Below are positions 1 through 7,834 of a stretch of 64,000 nucleotides of DNA, piece by piece (positions within the stretch are counted from its first letter, which is position 1; every line of letters starts with the position of its first letter). The stretch comes from Muribaculum sp. An289. Its GTDB lineage: Bacteria > Bacteroidota > Bacteroidia > Bacteroidales > UBA932. Location: assembly GCF_002159555.1 (NCBI RefSeq), contig NZ_NFIV01000003.1, forward strand, positions 186,001-250,000. Direction: 5' to 3'. A model generated the notes under the pieces. That model made no database searches, was not told where the DNA came from, and saw only the letters and a list, made by a program, of their open reading frames with translations. Made by a program: the position numbers and the translations under genes.

Positions 1-578
1 AATTGGCCCGTGCCCCTTTTGACGAGCAGGAGTACAAGAATTTCCTGAAGATAGATGCCGTCAAGGGCGAGAAAGGCTATACGACCCTGGAGCGTACCGG
101 AATCCGTCCTTCGCTCGATGTCAACGGAATCTGGGGCGGTTATACCGGAGAAGGTGCCAAGACTGTAATTCCGTCGAAAGCCCATGCGAAAATCTCGATG
201 AGGCTCGTGCCTAACCAGGATTGCGGAAAGATAGCGGATTTGTTCATGAAGCATATTGAATCCATAGCGCCTGCCGGTGTCAAGGTAAGGGTATTCCCTC
301 ATCATGGAGGAAACGGTTTCCTGATTCCGATATCTTCGGCTGCTTACAAGGCTGCTTCAAGGGCCATGGGAGAGGTTTACGGAATCCAGCCTGTACCGTC
401 ACGCGGCGGCGGAAGCATCCCTATCCTTGCCGACCTTCAGCGGATTCTCGGAATAGACCCTCTGCTCATGGGCTTCGGCCTTGAAAGGGATACGATTCAT
501 TCTCCGAATGAGAGCTACCTTATCTCGCAGCTCGAAGCCGGAATGGAATCCATCGTACTTTTCTATGAATATTTTTAA
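1..578 (+). CDS. M20 family metallopeptidase, C-terminal part (5' truncated)
   Basis: The reading frame is open from the first base to TAA at 576-578, so the gene starts outside the window; the TTG at position 3 is probably internal. The 191 visible residues match the dimerisation (lid) domain and the final catalytic segment of M20 dipeptidases and deacylases. Visible are 'AKISMRLVPNQ' of the lid domain, the glycine-rich 'SRGGGSIPI' loop, and near the end 'DTIHSPNE', whose His and Glu are typical of the conserved M20 C-terminus. Family members are zinc or cobalt peptidases that hydrolyse small peptides or N-acyl amino acids, usually in the cytoplasm. The N-terminal metal ligands lie outside the window, so substrate class cannot be assigned. 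Confidence 0.85.
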   Translation, partial: LARAPFDEQEYKNFLKIDAVKGEKGYTTLERTGIRPSLDVNGIWGGYTGEGAKTVIPSKAHAKISMRLVPNQDCGKIADLFMKHIESIAPAGVKVRVFPHHGGNGFLIPISSAAYKAASRAMGEVYGIQPVPSRGGGSIPILADLQRILGIDPLLMGFGLERDTIHSPNESYLISQLEAGMESIVLFYEYF

Positions 579-641
579 CGAATCCGTCCGGGAAATCCGT
601 TGAGAATCCTTTCCCGGATTTCCAGGTTTTGCCGGATTCCC

Positions 642-683
642 AGGATTTACCGAATTTACCGGATTTACCGGATTTACCGGATT
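642..683. repeat. 9-bp tandem repeat (CGGATTTAC type)
   Basis: In the gap between the M20 peptidase and pyrF a 9-base unit is repeated about four and a half times (aggatttac, cgaatttac, cggatttac, cggatttac, cggatt). The preceding sequence (579-641) also contains several 'ccgga/tttcc' fragments and looks like a decayed continuation. No promoter box was found in the repeat itself. Confidence 0.8.
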
Positions 684-718
684 GTATAGTTATAAGTTAA
701 TAATTGGGGGACATTAGT

Positions 719-1513
719 ATGGACAGATTGGGGCTTCACAAACAGATATTATCGAAAAAAAGCATGCTGTGCGTAGGGTTGGATACGGACATGAAGAAGA
801 TTCCGGCAGGAATCACGATGTATGATTTCAACCGCGCCATAATAGATGCCACTGCCAGATATGCGGTGGCCTATAAACCGAATCTCGCGTTTTACGAAGC
901 CGAGGGGGCGGAAGGCTGGAAAGCCCTTGAAAGGACGGTCGAATACATTAGGCTGAATTATCCGGAGATATTCATCATCGCCGATGCAAAGAGGGGAGAT
1001 ATCGGGAATACGGCAAAGATGTATGCCAAAGCGCTTTTTGAAAATCTCGACTTCGATGCTGTCACCCTGGCACCTTATATGGGCTCGGACAGCGTGAAGC
1101 CTTTCCTTGAATATAAAGGAAAATGGGCGATAGTGCTTGCCGTCACCTCCAATGCCTCCGCTTCCGAGTTCCAATATCTCGATTGCGGTGACGGGCCTCT
1201 GTATCATAAGGTGGTGAAAGAAATGATGAAAATATCCACTCCGGACAACATGATGTTCGTTACCGGTGCTACACATGTGGCAGAACTTGCCGAAGTCCGC
1301 AGAATAGCGCCGGACAACTTTCTGTTGGTCCCAGGCATAGGGGCCCAGGGAGGTTCCATGGAAGATGTAATCAGATATGGTTCCAATGGCAAAGGCGGGT
1401 TGCTGATAAATGCATCCCGTTCGATACTTTATGCCGGAAACAGAATCAACGATTTCGAATATGCCGCTTCGGAAGCCGCGAAGGGCATGGTTGAAGGAAT
1501 GAAAATAGCATAA
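719..1513 (+). CDS. pyrF: Orotidine 5'-phosphate decarboxylase (type 2)
   Basis: Catalyses decarboxylation of OMP to UMP, the last step of de novo pyrimidine synthesis, in the cytosol. The 264-residue length fits the longer subfamily 2 of PyrF. The catalytic 'DAKRGD' motif is at residues 89-94 (Lys91 is the expected catalytic lysine), with 'VGLDTD' at 19-24 and 'YKPNLAFYE' at 52-60. An in-frame GTG lies upstream at 704, but the ATG at 719 gives the family-typical N-terminus and is preferred. The gene stands alone and is convergent with recG. Confidence 0.95.
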   Translation: MDRLGLHKQILSKKSMLCVGLDTDMKKIPAGITMYDFNRAIIDATARYAVAYKPNLAFYEAEGAEGWKALERTVEYIRLNYPEIFIIADAKRGDIGNTAKMYAKALFENLDFDAVTLAPYMGSDSVKPFLEYKGKWAIVLAVTSNASASEFQYLDCGDGPLYHKVVKEMMKISTPDNMMFVTGATHVAELAEVRRIAPDNFLLVPGIGAQGGSMEDVIRYGSNGKGGLLINASRSILYAGNRINDFEYAASEAAKGMVEGMKIA

Positions 1514-1535
1514 GTCCAGCCCGGGTCCCGGGTAA

Positions 1536-1567
1536 GAATCCCGCTTGTTACGAATCCCGCTTGTCAA
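1536..1567. repeat. 16-bp direct duplication in the pyrF-recG gap
   Basis: Two adjacent 16-base copies beginning 'gaatcccgcttgt' (1536-1551 and 1552-1567) differ only in their last bases. They sit in the short convergent gap between pyrF and recG. Just beyond, AGCTG and CAGCT could form a weak hairpin next to a T-run (about 1586-1617), a possible but unconvincing terminator. Confidence 0.65.
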
Positions 1568-1603
1568 TCATTCGTCTGTATGTAGCTGGCCGATTCGGGG
1601 TAA

Positions 1604-3745
1604 TCAGCTGATTTTTGAGTAGTCGGCGGGGGTGTCGCGGTATGTGGCGAGGCTTCTGAGCAACAGGGCATTGCTTTCCATCTGCAATAGCGGGTCGGTT
1701 GAGAGTACTTCCCTTGCTGTTTTCCTGGCAAATTCGAGGATGTCTCCGTCCTTGCCGAGGGATGCTATTTTCAAGTCCACCGGCATGCCGCTTTGCATGG
1801 TTCCTTCGATGTCTCCTGGGCCGCGCATCTTCATGTCTTCCTCTGCGAGAACAAAACCGTCTTCCGTGCTGCACATCAGGTCGATGCGTTTTTTGGATTC
1901 CCTGCTAATCCTGAAATCGGTCATGAGGATGCAGTATGAACTTTCCGAGCCCCGCCCTACGCGGCCGCGGAGCTGGTGCAGCTGGCTGAGACCGAAACGC
2001 TCGGCGCTTTCTATGACCATGACTGTGGCATTTGGGACGTCTACGCCGACCTCTATGACGGATGTGGCTACAAGTATGTCGGCCCGGCCTTCGACAAAGG
2101 CTTTCATGTTCCGGTTTTTCTCCTCGTTAGACTGTTTTCCGTGGACTATGGCAGTCCTGTATTTCGGGAAAGGGAAGGCTTCGACAATGGCTTCATATCC
2201 CTTTTCGAGATTGGCATAATCCATTTTCTCGGATTCGAAGATAAGCGGGTAGACTATGAAAACCTGCCGCCCGAGGGCAATCTGTTGCTGTATGAAATTG
2301 TACATAGCGGCGCGTTTTGTTTCCGTAGCGTGTATTGTCCTTACAGGCTTTCGGCCCGGTGGAAGTTCGTCTATGACTGAAACTTCGAGGTCTCCGTACA
2401 GTGTCATGGCGAGTGTGCGGGGAATAGGGGTGGCTGTCATTACAAGTACATGCGGAGGGGCGGAACCTTCCGTCTTGTTCCATAGTTTCGAGCGTTGCGC
2501 GACTCCGAAACGATGCTGTTCGTCAATTACCGCAAGGCCGAGGGAGCGGAAGACCACGTTGTCTTCAATCAGGGCGTGAGTGCCTACTATGATTTTTATA
2601 TGCCCCTCGCGCAGCCCTTTGTCTATCATGCGGCGCTGCTTTGCCTTGCTGCTTCCGGTAAGCAGGGCTATCCCGAATCCGCCTTCGGCCTCGTTTTCGG
2701 TCCAATCCACGGGAAAGAGCGGCGCAAGATATTTTTTCAGATTGCCGAAATGCTGTTGTGCGAGGACTTCGGTAGGGGCCATGATGCAGGCCTGGTAACC
2801 GTTGCCGATGGCTATGAGGGCCGTCATCAGTGCGACGAGGGTTTTTCCGCTTCCCACATCGCCCTGAAGCAGCCTGTTCATCTGCCGCCCGCTTTTCATG
2901 TCGTCCCGTATTTCCCTGATTACCCTTTTCTGCGCTCCTGTCAGATCGAAAGGCAGGGCGTTGTAGCATTTGTTGAAGGCTTCCCCTACGGCTGGCATCC
3001 TGATGCCGTCTTCCTCGTACATGCGGCTGTACCTCTGTTTCAGCAGGGACAGCTGCAAGAGGAAAAGTTCTTCGAATTTAAGCCTGAAGGAGGCTTTCCC
3101 GAGTTCCGCCGTTCCCGGAGGAAAATGTATGGATTTCAGGGCTTCGCGCCGGGGGATTATCCCGCTTTTCCTTACGATATATTCCGGAATGTTTTCCTGA
3201 ATGCCGTTTCCCACGATTCCGAGGAGGGTAGCCATTAACTTGGTAAACACCTTGTTGGTAATCCCCGAATTTTTCAGCCTCTCGGTACTTGGGTATACTC
3301 CCGTAAGCGAACTTCCATAGGTCGCGGCCTTGGCCCCCGGCGATTCGAGTTCCGGATGCACCATGTTGATTTCACCCCCGAATACGGACGGTTTTCCGAA
3401 GACGATATATTCGTCACCTATGCGCGCCCTGTCGTTCATCCACTTGATTCCCTGGAAGAAAACGAGGTCGAGCCTTCCGGTTGCATCGGCGACCGTTATT
3501 ACAAGGCGGCTTTTCCTGCGTTCTCCGGCGATGGTCTTGGCAACCACCTTGCCTTTTATCTGGACGTATGCCATGGTCGGGACGATATCTGCGATGTTCT
3601 GGATATTCGTCCTGTCCACATATCTGAAAGGGAATGTGTATAACATATCCCTGTATGTGATGATATTCAGTTCTTTGGCAAGCAATGAGGCCCTTTTCGG
3701 CCCTACGCCCGGGAGGAACTGTATTTCTGTATTCAAGATGTCCAT
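1604..3745 (-). CDS. recG: ATP-dependent DNA helicase RecG
   Basis: Superfamily 2 helicase that remodels stalled replication forks and branch-migrates Holliday junctions. The order is as expected: helix-hairpin-helix-like 'LPGVGPKRA' near residues 11-19, wedge/OB domain to about 200, Walker A 'GDVGSGKT' at 295-302, DEQH box at 408-411, then 'MTATPIPRT' and the C-terminal helicase and TRG-type region. The full length of 713 residues is close to other Bacteroidota RecG proteins. The frame can be extended to an ATG at 3769, but a TATCTTTG promoter box (3752-3759) lies inside that extension and 'MDILNTEIQFLPGVG' is the normal start. Confidence 0.95.
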   Translation of the reverse strand: MDILNTEIQFLPGVGPKRASLLAKELNIITYRDMLYTFPFRYVDRTNIQNIADIVPTMAYVQIKGKVVAKTIAGERRKSRLVITVADATGRLDLVFFQGIKWMNDRARIGDEYIVFGKPSVFGGEINMVHPELESPGAKAATYGSSLTGVYPSTERLKNSGITNKVFTKLMATLLGIVGNGIQENIPEYIVRKSGIIPRREALKSIHFPPGTAELGKASFRLKFEELFLLQLSLLKQRYSRMYEEDGIRMPAVGEAFNKCYNALPFDLTGAQKRVIREIRDDMKSGRQMNRLLQGDVGSGKTLVALMTALIAIGNGYQACIMAPTEVLAQQHFGNLKKYLAPLFPVDWTENEAEGGFGIALLTGSSKAKQRRMIDKGLREGHIKIIVGTHALIEDNVVFRSLGLAVIDEQHRFGVAQRSKLWNKTEGSAPPHVLVMTATPIPRTLAMTLYGDLEVSVIDELPPGRKPVRTIHATETKRAAMYNFIQQQIALGRQVFIVYPLIFESEKMDYANLEKGYEAIVEAFPFPKYRTAIVHGKQSNEEKNRNMKAFVEGRADILVATSVIEVGVDVPNATVMVIESAERFGLSQLHQLRGRVGRGSESSYCILMTDFRISRESKKRIDLMCSTEDGFVLAEEDMKMRGPGDIEGTMQSGMPVDLKIASLGKDGDILEFARKTAREVLSTDPLLQMESNALLLRSLATYRDTPADYSKIS

Positions 3746-3751
3746 TGAAAA

Positions 3752-3759
3752 CAAAGATA
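3752..3759 (-). promoter_or_regulatory. Probable -7 box of the recG promoter
   Basis: TATCTTTG on the minus strand matches the Bacteroidota -7 consensus TAnnTTTG and ends seven bases before the chosen recG ATG, implying a very short leader. No good TTTG -33 element was seen at the right distance, so this rests on one box. Confidence 0.45.
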
Positions 3760-3826
3760 CTCTTTTCACCAGAAAAATTCGTAACTTGCGCCGGATTTTG
3801 TGAAAAATGAGATAAAGGATAGGATT

Positions 3827-4909
3827 ATGATAAACGGGAAAATAGTAGTTGGAATAACCCAGGGTGACGGGAACGGAATCGGATATGAAGTGATTATCAA
3901 GGCTTTGTCCGATACGAGGATGTTGGAAATGTGCATACCTGTCATCTATGGCTCATCCAAATTGTTCGGATTTTATAAAAAACAGCTGCACGAGATAGAC
4001 CAGATTAACACCAACATCATAGCCGCGGCTTCGGATGCATATCCAAAAAGGGTGAATATCGTCAACTGCTTGCCTGAAAATGTTTTCGTCGAGCCGGGAA
4101 GGGCGACTCCGGAATCTGCCAAGTCGGCGATGAAATCCCTGGAAACGGCTGTGGAGGACTTGAAGGCCGGGTTGATAGACTGCCTTGTGACTGCCCCGAT
4201 AAACAAGCGCGCCATGGTGAACGAAGGTTTCGGCCATACGGGGCATACGGAATATCTCATAAAGGCTTTCGGAGCGGAGAATGCCATAATGATTATGTGC
4301 AGCGACAGGCTCAGGGTAGGAGTGGTAACGGGCCATATCCCGCTTGCCGATGTGCCTTCCGCCATTACTGAAGAAAAGATTTTCATGAAATTGCTGGCGA
4401 TGTGCGATTCGCTGGAAAGGGATTTCGGGATAAGGTCCCCGAAGATAGCCGTGCTCGGCCTCAATCCGCATTGCGGGGATGGAGGGCTGCTCGGAAACGA
4501 GGAGCAGAACATCATACTCCCGGCCGTGAAGAGGGCGCAGAAAGAGGGCATCAATGCATACGGGCCTTATTCTCCTGACGGATTTTTCGGCCTCGGCAAT
4601 TACAGCCGCTTCGACGCTACCCTGGCAATGTACCATGACCAGGGGCTCATTCCGTTCAAGGCCCTTTCATTCGAAGACGGGGTGAACTTTACTGCCGGCC
4701 TTCCTGTAGTGAGGACTTCTCCGGATCACGGAACAGCTTACGAAATGGCGGGAAAGGACATGGCGGATCCGCAGTCGATGAAGTCGGCGATTTACATGGC
4801 CATCGATATTTTCAACAACAGGCTCTCCTATGACAGGCTGATGGAAGGCCGCCTCATAGAGGAGAAAAAAGAGGAAGACACTCCATCCAACAAACCGCAG
4901 ATAGCATAG
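3827..4909 (+). CDS. pdxA: 4-hydroxythreonine-4-phosphate dehydrogenase
   Basis: Oxidises 4-phosphohydroxy-threonine in the DXP-dependent pathway to pyridoxal phosphate. The 360-residue protein starts 'MINGKIVVGITQGDGNGIG', the standard PdxA opening. The three metal-binding histidines can be placed in 'GHTEYLIKAFG', 'VVTGHIPLADVP' and 'AMYHDQGLIPF'. A GTG at 3800 is in frame but adds a stretch without family similarity, so ATG 3827 is chosen. The stop TAG overlaps the GTG start of rnhA by one base, which indicates co-translation. Confidence 0.95.
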   Translation: MINGKIVVGITQGDGNGIGYEVIIKALSDTRMLEMCIPVIYGSSKLFGFYKKQLHEIDQINTNIIAAASDAYPKRVNIVNCLPENVFVEPGRATPESAKSAMKSLETAVEDLKAGLIDCLVTAPINKRAMVNEGFGHTGHTEYLIKAFGAENAIMIMCSDRLRVGVVTGHIPLADVPSAITEEKIFMKLLAMCDSLERDFGIRSPKIAVLGLNPHCGDGGLLGNEEQNIILPAVKRAQKEGINAYGPYSPDGFFGLGNYSRFDATLAMYHDQGLIPFKALSFEDGVNFTAGLPVVRTSPDHGTAYEMAGKDMADPQSMKSAIYMAIDIFNNRLSYDRLMEGRLIEEKKEEDTPSNKPQIA

Positions 4910-5367
4910 TGGGCAAGGGTGCGATATATCTTTATACGGACGGTGCCTGTAGCGGCAATCCCGGGCCGGGAGGTTATGCGGCGATACTCCGTTATGGGGG
5001 ATATGAAAAAGAATTTTCAGGAGGTTTCCGCCGCACGACGAACAACAGGATGGAACTTCTGGCCGTGATTGTCGGGCTGGAGGCTATAAGGTGGGAGAGC
5101 GCGGATGTCGAAATATTCAGCGATTCGTCATACGTGGTGAATGCGGTAACGAAGGGCTGGATAGAAAAATGGGTGCTGTCCGGGTTTTCCAAGAAGAAAA
5201 ACGAAGATTTGTGGCGGAGGTATCTCGCGGTCGCTTCCAGGCACAGGGTCGTTTTCCACTGGATAAAGGGGCATGCGGGGCATCCCGAGAATGAGAGGTG
5301 CGATGCTTTGGCGGTCAAGGCCGCATCGGCGGACGGACTTCCCGAAGATACGGGTTATGCCGACTGA
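4909..5367 (+). CDS. rnhA: Ribonuclease HI
   Basis: Cleaves the RNA strand of RNA-DNA hybrids such as R-loops and primers. The 152-residue protein carries the four acidic active-site residues: Asp11 in 'YTDGACSGNPGPGG', Glu49 in 'NRMEL', Asp72 in 'FSDSSYV' and Asp132 in 'ERCDAL'; 'WIKGHAGH' contains the conserved His. The start is GTG, overlapping the pdxA stop by one base (TAGTG), so the two genes form a two-gene operon. Confidence 0.95.
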   Translation: MGKGAIYLYTDGACSGNPGPGGYAAILRYGGYEKEFSGGFRRTTNNRMELLAVIVGLEAIRWESADVEIFSDSSYVVNAVTKGWIEKWVLSGFSKKKNEDLWRRYLAVASRHRVVFHWIKGHAGHPENERCDALAVKAASADGLPEDTGYAD

Positions 5368-5455
5368 TTTTTATTGATTTTTATTGAAAAAAATAATGCC
5401 GCCTGCGCAAAGGGCGGCCGTGTATTCCAGGAGAACCACGTAAAAAACAGGAAAA

Positions 5456-6139
5456 ATGAAGACAAAGACAGTATCAGTATCGTTCATGCTGCTCGGCATC
5501 GTATTCTGCGTATGCCTCGTAGCGGCCAATTTTCTGGAGGCCAAGGTAGTAAGGCTCGGGCCTCTTGCAATCACGGCGGGGATGATAGTTTTCCCCGTAT
5601 CCTACATAATCAATGACTGCATAGCGGAAGTATGGGGGTTCAGAAAGTCCCGCCTTATCATCTGGATGGGTTTTCTCATGAATTTCATGGTGGTAGGCTT
5701 GGGGCAGATAGCCGTCATGATGCCTGCCGCCCCTTTCTGGGAAGGAGAGGAGAGCTTCAATTTCGTTTTCGGACTTGCACCGCGGATAGCGGCGGCCAGC
5801 CTTGCGGCCTTTCTTGTCGGGTCCTTTCTGAATGCATACGTGATGAGCAGAATGAAAGTGCGCTCCAAAGGAAAACATTTTTCCGTCAGGGCGGTAGTCT
5901 CGACCCTTGCCGGCGAAAGCGCTGATTCGCTCATATTTTTCCCGATAGCTTTCGGAGGGCTGATGCCGGTCGGGGAGCTGTTGAAAATGATGCTTGTCCA
6001 GGCATTGCTGAAAACCCTTTATGAAATAATCGTGCTTCCTGTCACGGTACGTGTCGTGAAGTATATAAAACGTATCGACGGAAGTGATGCATACGACAGT
6101 GATATTTCTTATAACATACTTAAAATAAATGAATTATAA
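5456..6139 (+). CDS. yhhQ: Queuosine precursor transporter (VUT family)
   Basis: Inner membrane protein of 227 residues with about six hydrophobic segments, belonging to the YhhQ/VUT family that imports queuosine precursors such as preQ0 and preQ1. The family regions 'NFLEAKVV' (near 24-31), '[12 protein letters not shown]' and '[13 protein letters not shown]' are visible. It is followed directly by queC and queF, which strongly supports the assignment. The 88-base leader upstream contains a GCCGCC/GGGCGGC hairpin (about 5398-5417) and an A-rich stretch before the ATG; it could be regulatory but does not fit the preQ1-I consensus. Confidence 0.88.
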   Translation: MKTKTVSVSFMLLGIVFCVCLVAANFLEAKVVRLGPLAITAGMIVFPVSYIINDCIAEVWGFRKSRLIIWMGFLMNFMVVGLGQIAVMMPAAPFWEGEESFNFVFGLAPRIAAASLAAFLVGSFLNAYVMSRMKVRSKGKHFSVRAVVSTLAGESADSLIFFPIAFGGLMPVGELLKMMLVQALLKTLYEIIVLPVTVRVVKYIKRIDGSDAYDSDISYNILKINEL

Positions 6140-6146
6140 TCCCTCT

Positions 6147-6890
6147 ATGAATAACTCCTCCGCCCTTGTGGTTTTCAGTGGCGGACAGGATTCGACTACC
6201 TGTCTCTGGTGGGCGAAAAAGCATTTCAGCGAGGTTTCGGCCCTGAGTTTCGTTTACGGGCAGAAGCATCTGTCGGAAATCGGGTGCGCCAGGGCCATAG
6301 CCGACAAGGCGGGCGTGCCTTTGGAGATAATGGAGATTCCAGTCATAGGCCGTCTCGGGAAAAATTCCCTTACCGACACGTCTGTTCCCATGGACGAAGG
6401 CTCCGTTCTTACGGGCAGCGGCCCGATTCCCATGGACGGCGGCTCTGTTCCCATGGACGGCGGTGTGCATGACAGCAGTGTGCATGGCGGACTGCCCAAT
6501 ACTTTTGTTCCGGGCAGGAACCTGTTCTTCCTCTCGGTTGCGGCCGTAAAGGCAAGGGAACTTGGCATTAACCATATAGTTACGGGTGTCTCGCAAACCG
6601 ATTTCAGCGGTTATCCCGATTGCAGGGACACTTTCATCAAGTCATTGAACGTGACCCTGAACCTTGCAATGGATGCCCAGTTTGTAATTCATACGCCTCT
6701 GATGTGGCTCGACAAGGCGGAGACATGGAAAATGGCCGATGAACTCGGGATATTCGATATTGTACGTAACGAAACAGTGACATGTTACAACGGCATTCCC
6801 GGGGACGGCTGCGGGCATTGTCCGTCCTGTCGGTTGAGGCGTGAAGGACTTGAAAAATATCTGAAGGAAAAGTATGGAAAGGAAAGATGA
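6147..6890 (+). CDS. queC: 7-cyano-7-deazaguanine synthase QueC (with repeat insert)
   Basis: Converts 7-carboxy-7-deazaguanine to preQ0 using ATP and ammonia. The PP-loop '[11 protein letters not shown]' is near the N-terminus and four zinc-binding cysteines lie in 'TCYNG...[10 protein letters not shown]' near the C-terminus, with '[11 protein letters not shown]' in the middle. Between 'NSLTDT' and '[10 protein letters not shown]' there is an insert of roughly 30 residues built from repeats of (S/I)(V)PMDGG, which is not part of normal QueC. An ATG at 6129 is also in frame and would overlap yhhQ by 11 bases; the ATG at 6147 gives the usual short N-terminus. The 3' end overlaps queF by 17 bases. 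Confidence 0.93.
   Translation: MNNSSALVVFSGGQDSTTCLWWAKKHFSEVSALSFVYGQKHLSEIGCARAIADKAGVPLEIMEIPVIGRLGKNSLTDTSVPMDEGSVLTGSGPIPMDGGSVPMDGGVHDSSVHGGLPNTFVPGRNLFFLSVAAVKARELGINHIVTGVSQTDFSGYPDCRDTFIKSLNVTLNLAMDAQFVIHTPLMWLDKAETWKMADELGIFDIVRNETVTCYNGIPGDGCGHCPSCRLRREGLEKYLKEKYGKER
6381..6490. repeat. In-frame degenerate repeats inside queC
   Basis: Three degenerate copies of a unit containing 'ttcccatggacg' encode PMDEG, PMDGG and PMDGG, followed by two 'gtgcatg' copies encoding VHD and VHGG. The region keeps the reading frame and lies in a loop position of QueC just before the conserved '[10 protein letters not shown]'. Confidence 0.7.
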
Positions 6891-7329
6891 ACTCAAGGCC
6901 CTTGGCCGAAAGACCGTATACAGGGATGATTATTCCCCGGAAGTCCTTGAGACTTTTGAAAACAGGCATCCCGGAAATGATTATTGGGTGCGTTTCAATT
7001 GTCCCGAATTTACGAGCCTGTGCCCGATAACGGGACAACCGGATTTTGCCGAAATCAGGATATCCTATATCCCGGACAGGCGCATGGTGGAGAGCAAAAG
7101 CCTCAAGCTCTATCTGTTCAGCTTCCGCAACCACGGCGATTTTCATGAAGATTGCGTGAACATTATCATGAAAGACCTGATAAGGCTCATGGAACCCAAA
7201 TATATCGAAGTCACCGGTTTATTCACTCCGCGAGGAGGCATTTCAATCCATCCTTACTGCAATTACGGCCGTCCCGGTACCGACTATGAAAAACTTGCCA
7301 GGTACCGTATGGACAATTACGGCATGTAA
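6874..7329 (+). CDS. queF: preQ0 reductase QueF (type I)
   Basis: NADPH-dependent reduction of the preQ0 nitrile to the preQ1 amine. The 151-residue length marks the single-domain type I form. Cys50, which forms the thioimide, is in '[13 protein letters not shown]' with Asp57 following; the family motif 'ESKSLKLY' is at 73-80 and a conserved 'NHGDFHE' ends at residue 92. It is the last gene of the yhhQ-queC-queF operon and overlaps queC by 17 bases. queD and queE, needed for full de novo synthesis, are not in the window. Confidence 0.94.
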   Translation: MERKDELKALGRKTVYRDDYSPEVLETFENRHPGNDYWVRFNCPEFTSLCPITGQPDFAEIRISYIPDRRMVESKSLKLYLFSFRNHGDFHEDCVNIIMKDLIRLMEPKYIEVTGLFTPRGGISIHPYCNYGRPGTDYEKLARYRMDNYGM

Positions 7330-7537
7330 ACTTACAGTAGTGGTCACAAAAATTGACCAGCGGATAATTCCGGTCGGAATCTTCCGTAGCCTCATTTTTC
7401 GCCCGTGACCCCGGAAAAAAAAATCAACTTTTTTCACCCCATAGCCAGCTGGTGTCTTTGCAATGTGTTGATAGTCAATATTTTATTAAAATTACCCCTG
7501 CGCTTGGGTACCTCAGAAAGCACCCAAAAGCAGCCTG

Positions 7538-7545
7538 TATTTTTG
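7538..7545 (+). promoter_or_regulatory. Orphan -7 promoter-like box
   Basis: TATTTTTG followed by 'taagttatt' is identical over 17 bases to the tamB upstream sequence (10496-10512). No gene follows on this strand before the convergent FAD dehydrogenase gene, and no -33 element was found, so it may be a relic, an unannotated small RNA promoter or chance. Confidence 0.3.
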
Positions 7546-7630
7546 TAAGTTATTGATTATTAATTATTTCGGAAGAGGTTGGATGGCTGTGGGGTGGAAA
7601 ATTACACGACAAAATCCTATTTTCCCTCCT

Positions 7631-7693
7631 CATTCCGCTTCCATTCGCTTCCATTCGCTTGCATTCCGCTTGCATTCCACTTCCATTCGCTTC
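7631..7693. repeat. 10-11-bp tandem repeat (CATTCGCTTC type)
   Basis: Six adjacent copies of CATTC(C)GCTT(C/G) with unit lengths 11, 10, 10, 11, 11 and 10, in the non-coding gap. The mixed unit length argues against a coding function. Confidence 0.8.
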
Positions 7694-7834
7694 CATCCCT
7701 TTTCCCATCATTTTTCAGGCAGAGATGTGGTTTCTCGGGCTACCGGAAGCGGAATAGTGGCGTGCAAAAATAGTGTCAAACCGGGAAGCCCCGACTTAAC
7801 CGCATTGTCTGTAAACGACTATTTTTTGTGGCCG

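Larger units (their letters stand above)
7330..7834. other. 505-base intergenic region between queF and the FAD dehydrogenase gene
   Basis: No convincing gene. It contains an inverted repeat TGGTCA/TGACCA (7341-7359) just after queF, an orphan TATTTTTG promoter-like box (7538-7545), and a 10-11-bp tandem repeat (7631-7693). An open frame at 7553-7891 mainly translates the tandem repeat and runs into the antisense gene, so it is not called. Confidence 0.6.

Noticed and set aside
749-1567. Long minus-strand frame antisense to pyrF
   Set aside because: It lies opposite a gene with full catalytic motifs and has no recognisable domain; a shadow of pyrF codon bias.
1514-1603. Terminator between pyrF and recG
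   Set aside because: AGCTG/CAGCT arms are short with a long loop; not convincing.
5368-5455. preQ1-I riboswitch before the queuosine operon
   Set aside because: A hairpin and an A-rich stretch are present, but the pseudoknot pairing and spacing of the preQ1-I consensus could not be drawn.
7341-7359. TGGTCA/TGACCA inverted repeat as terminator of the queuosine operon
   Set aside because: Only six base pairs and no T-run after it; may be chance.
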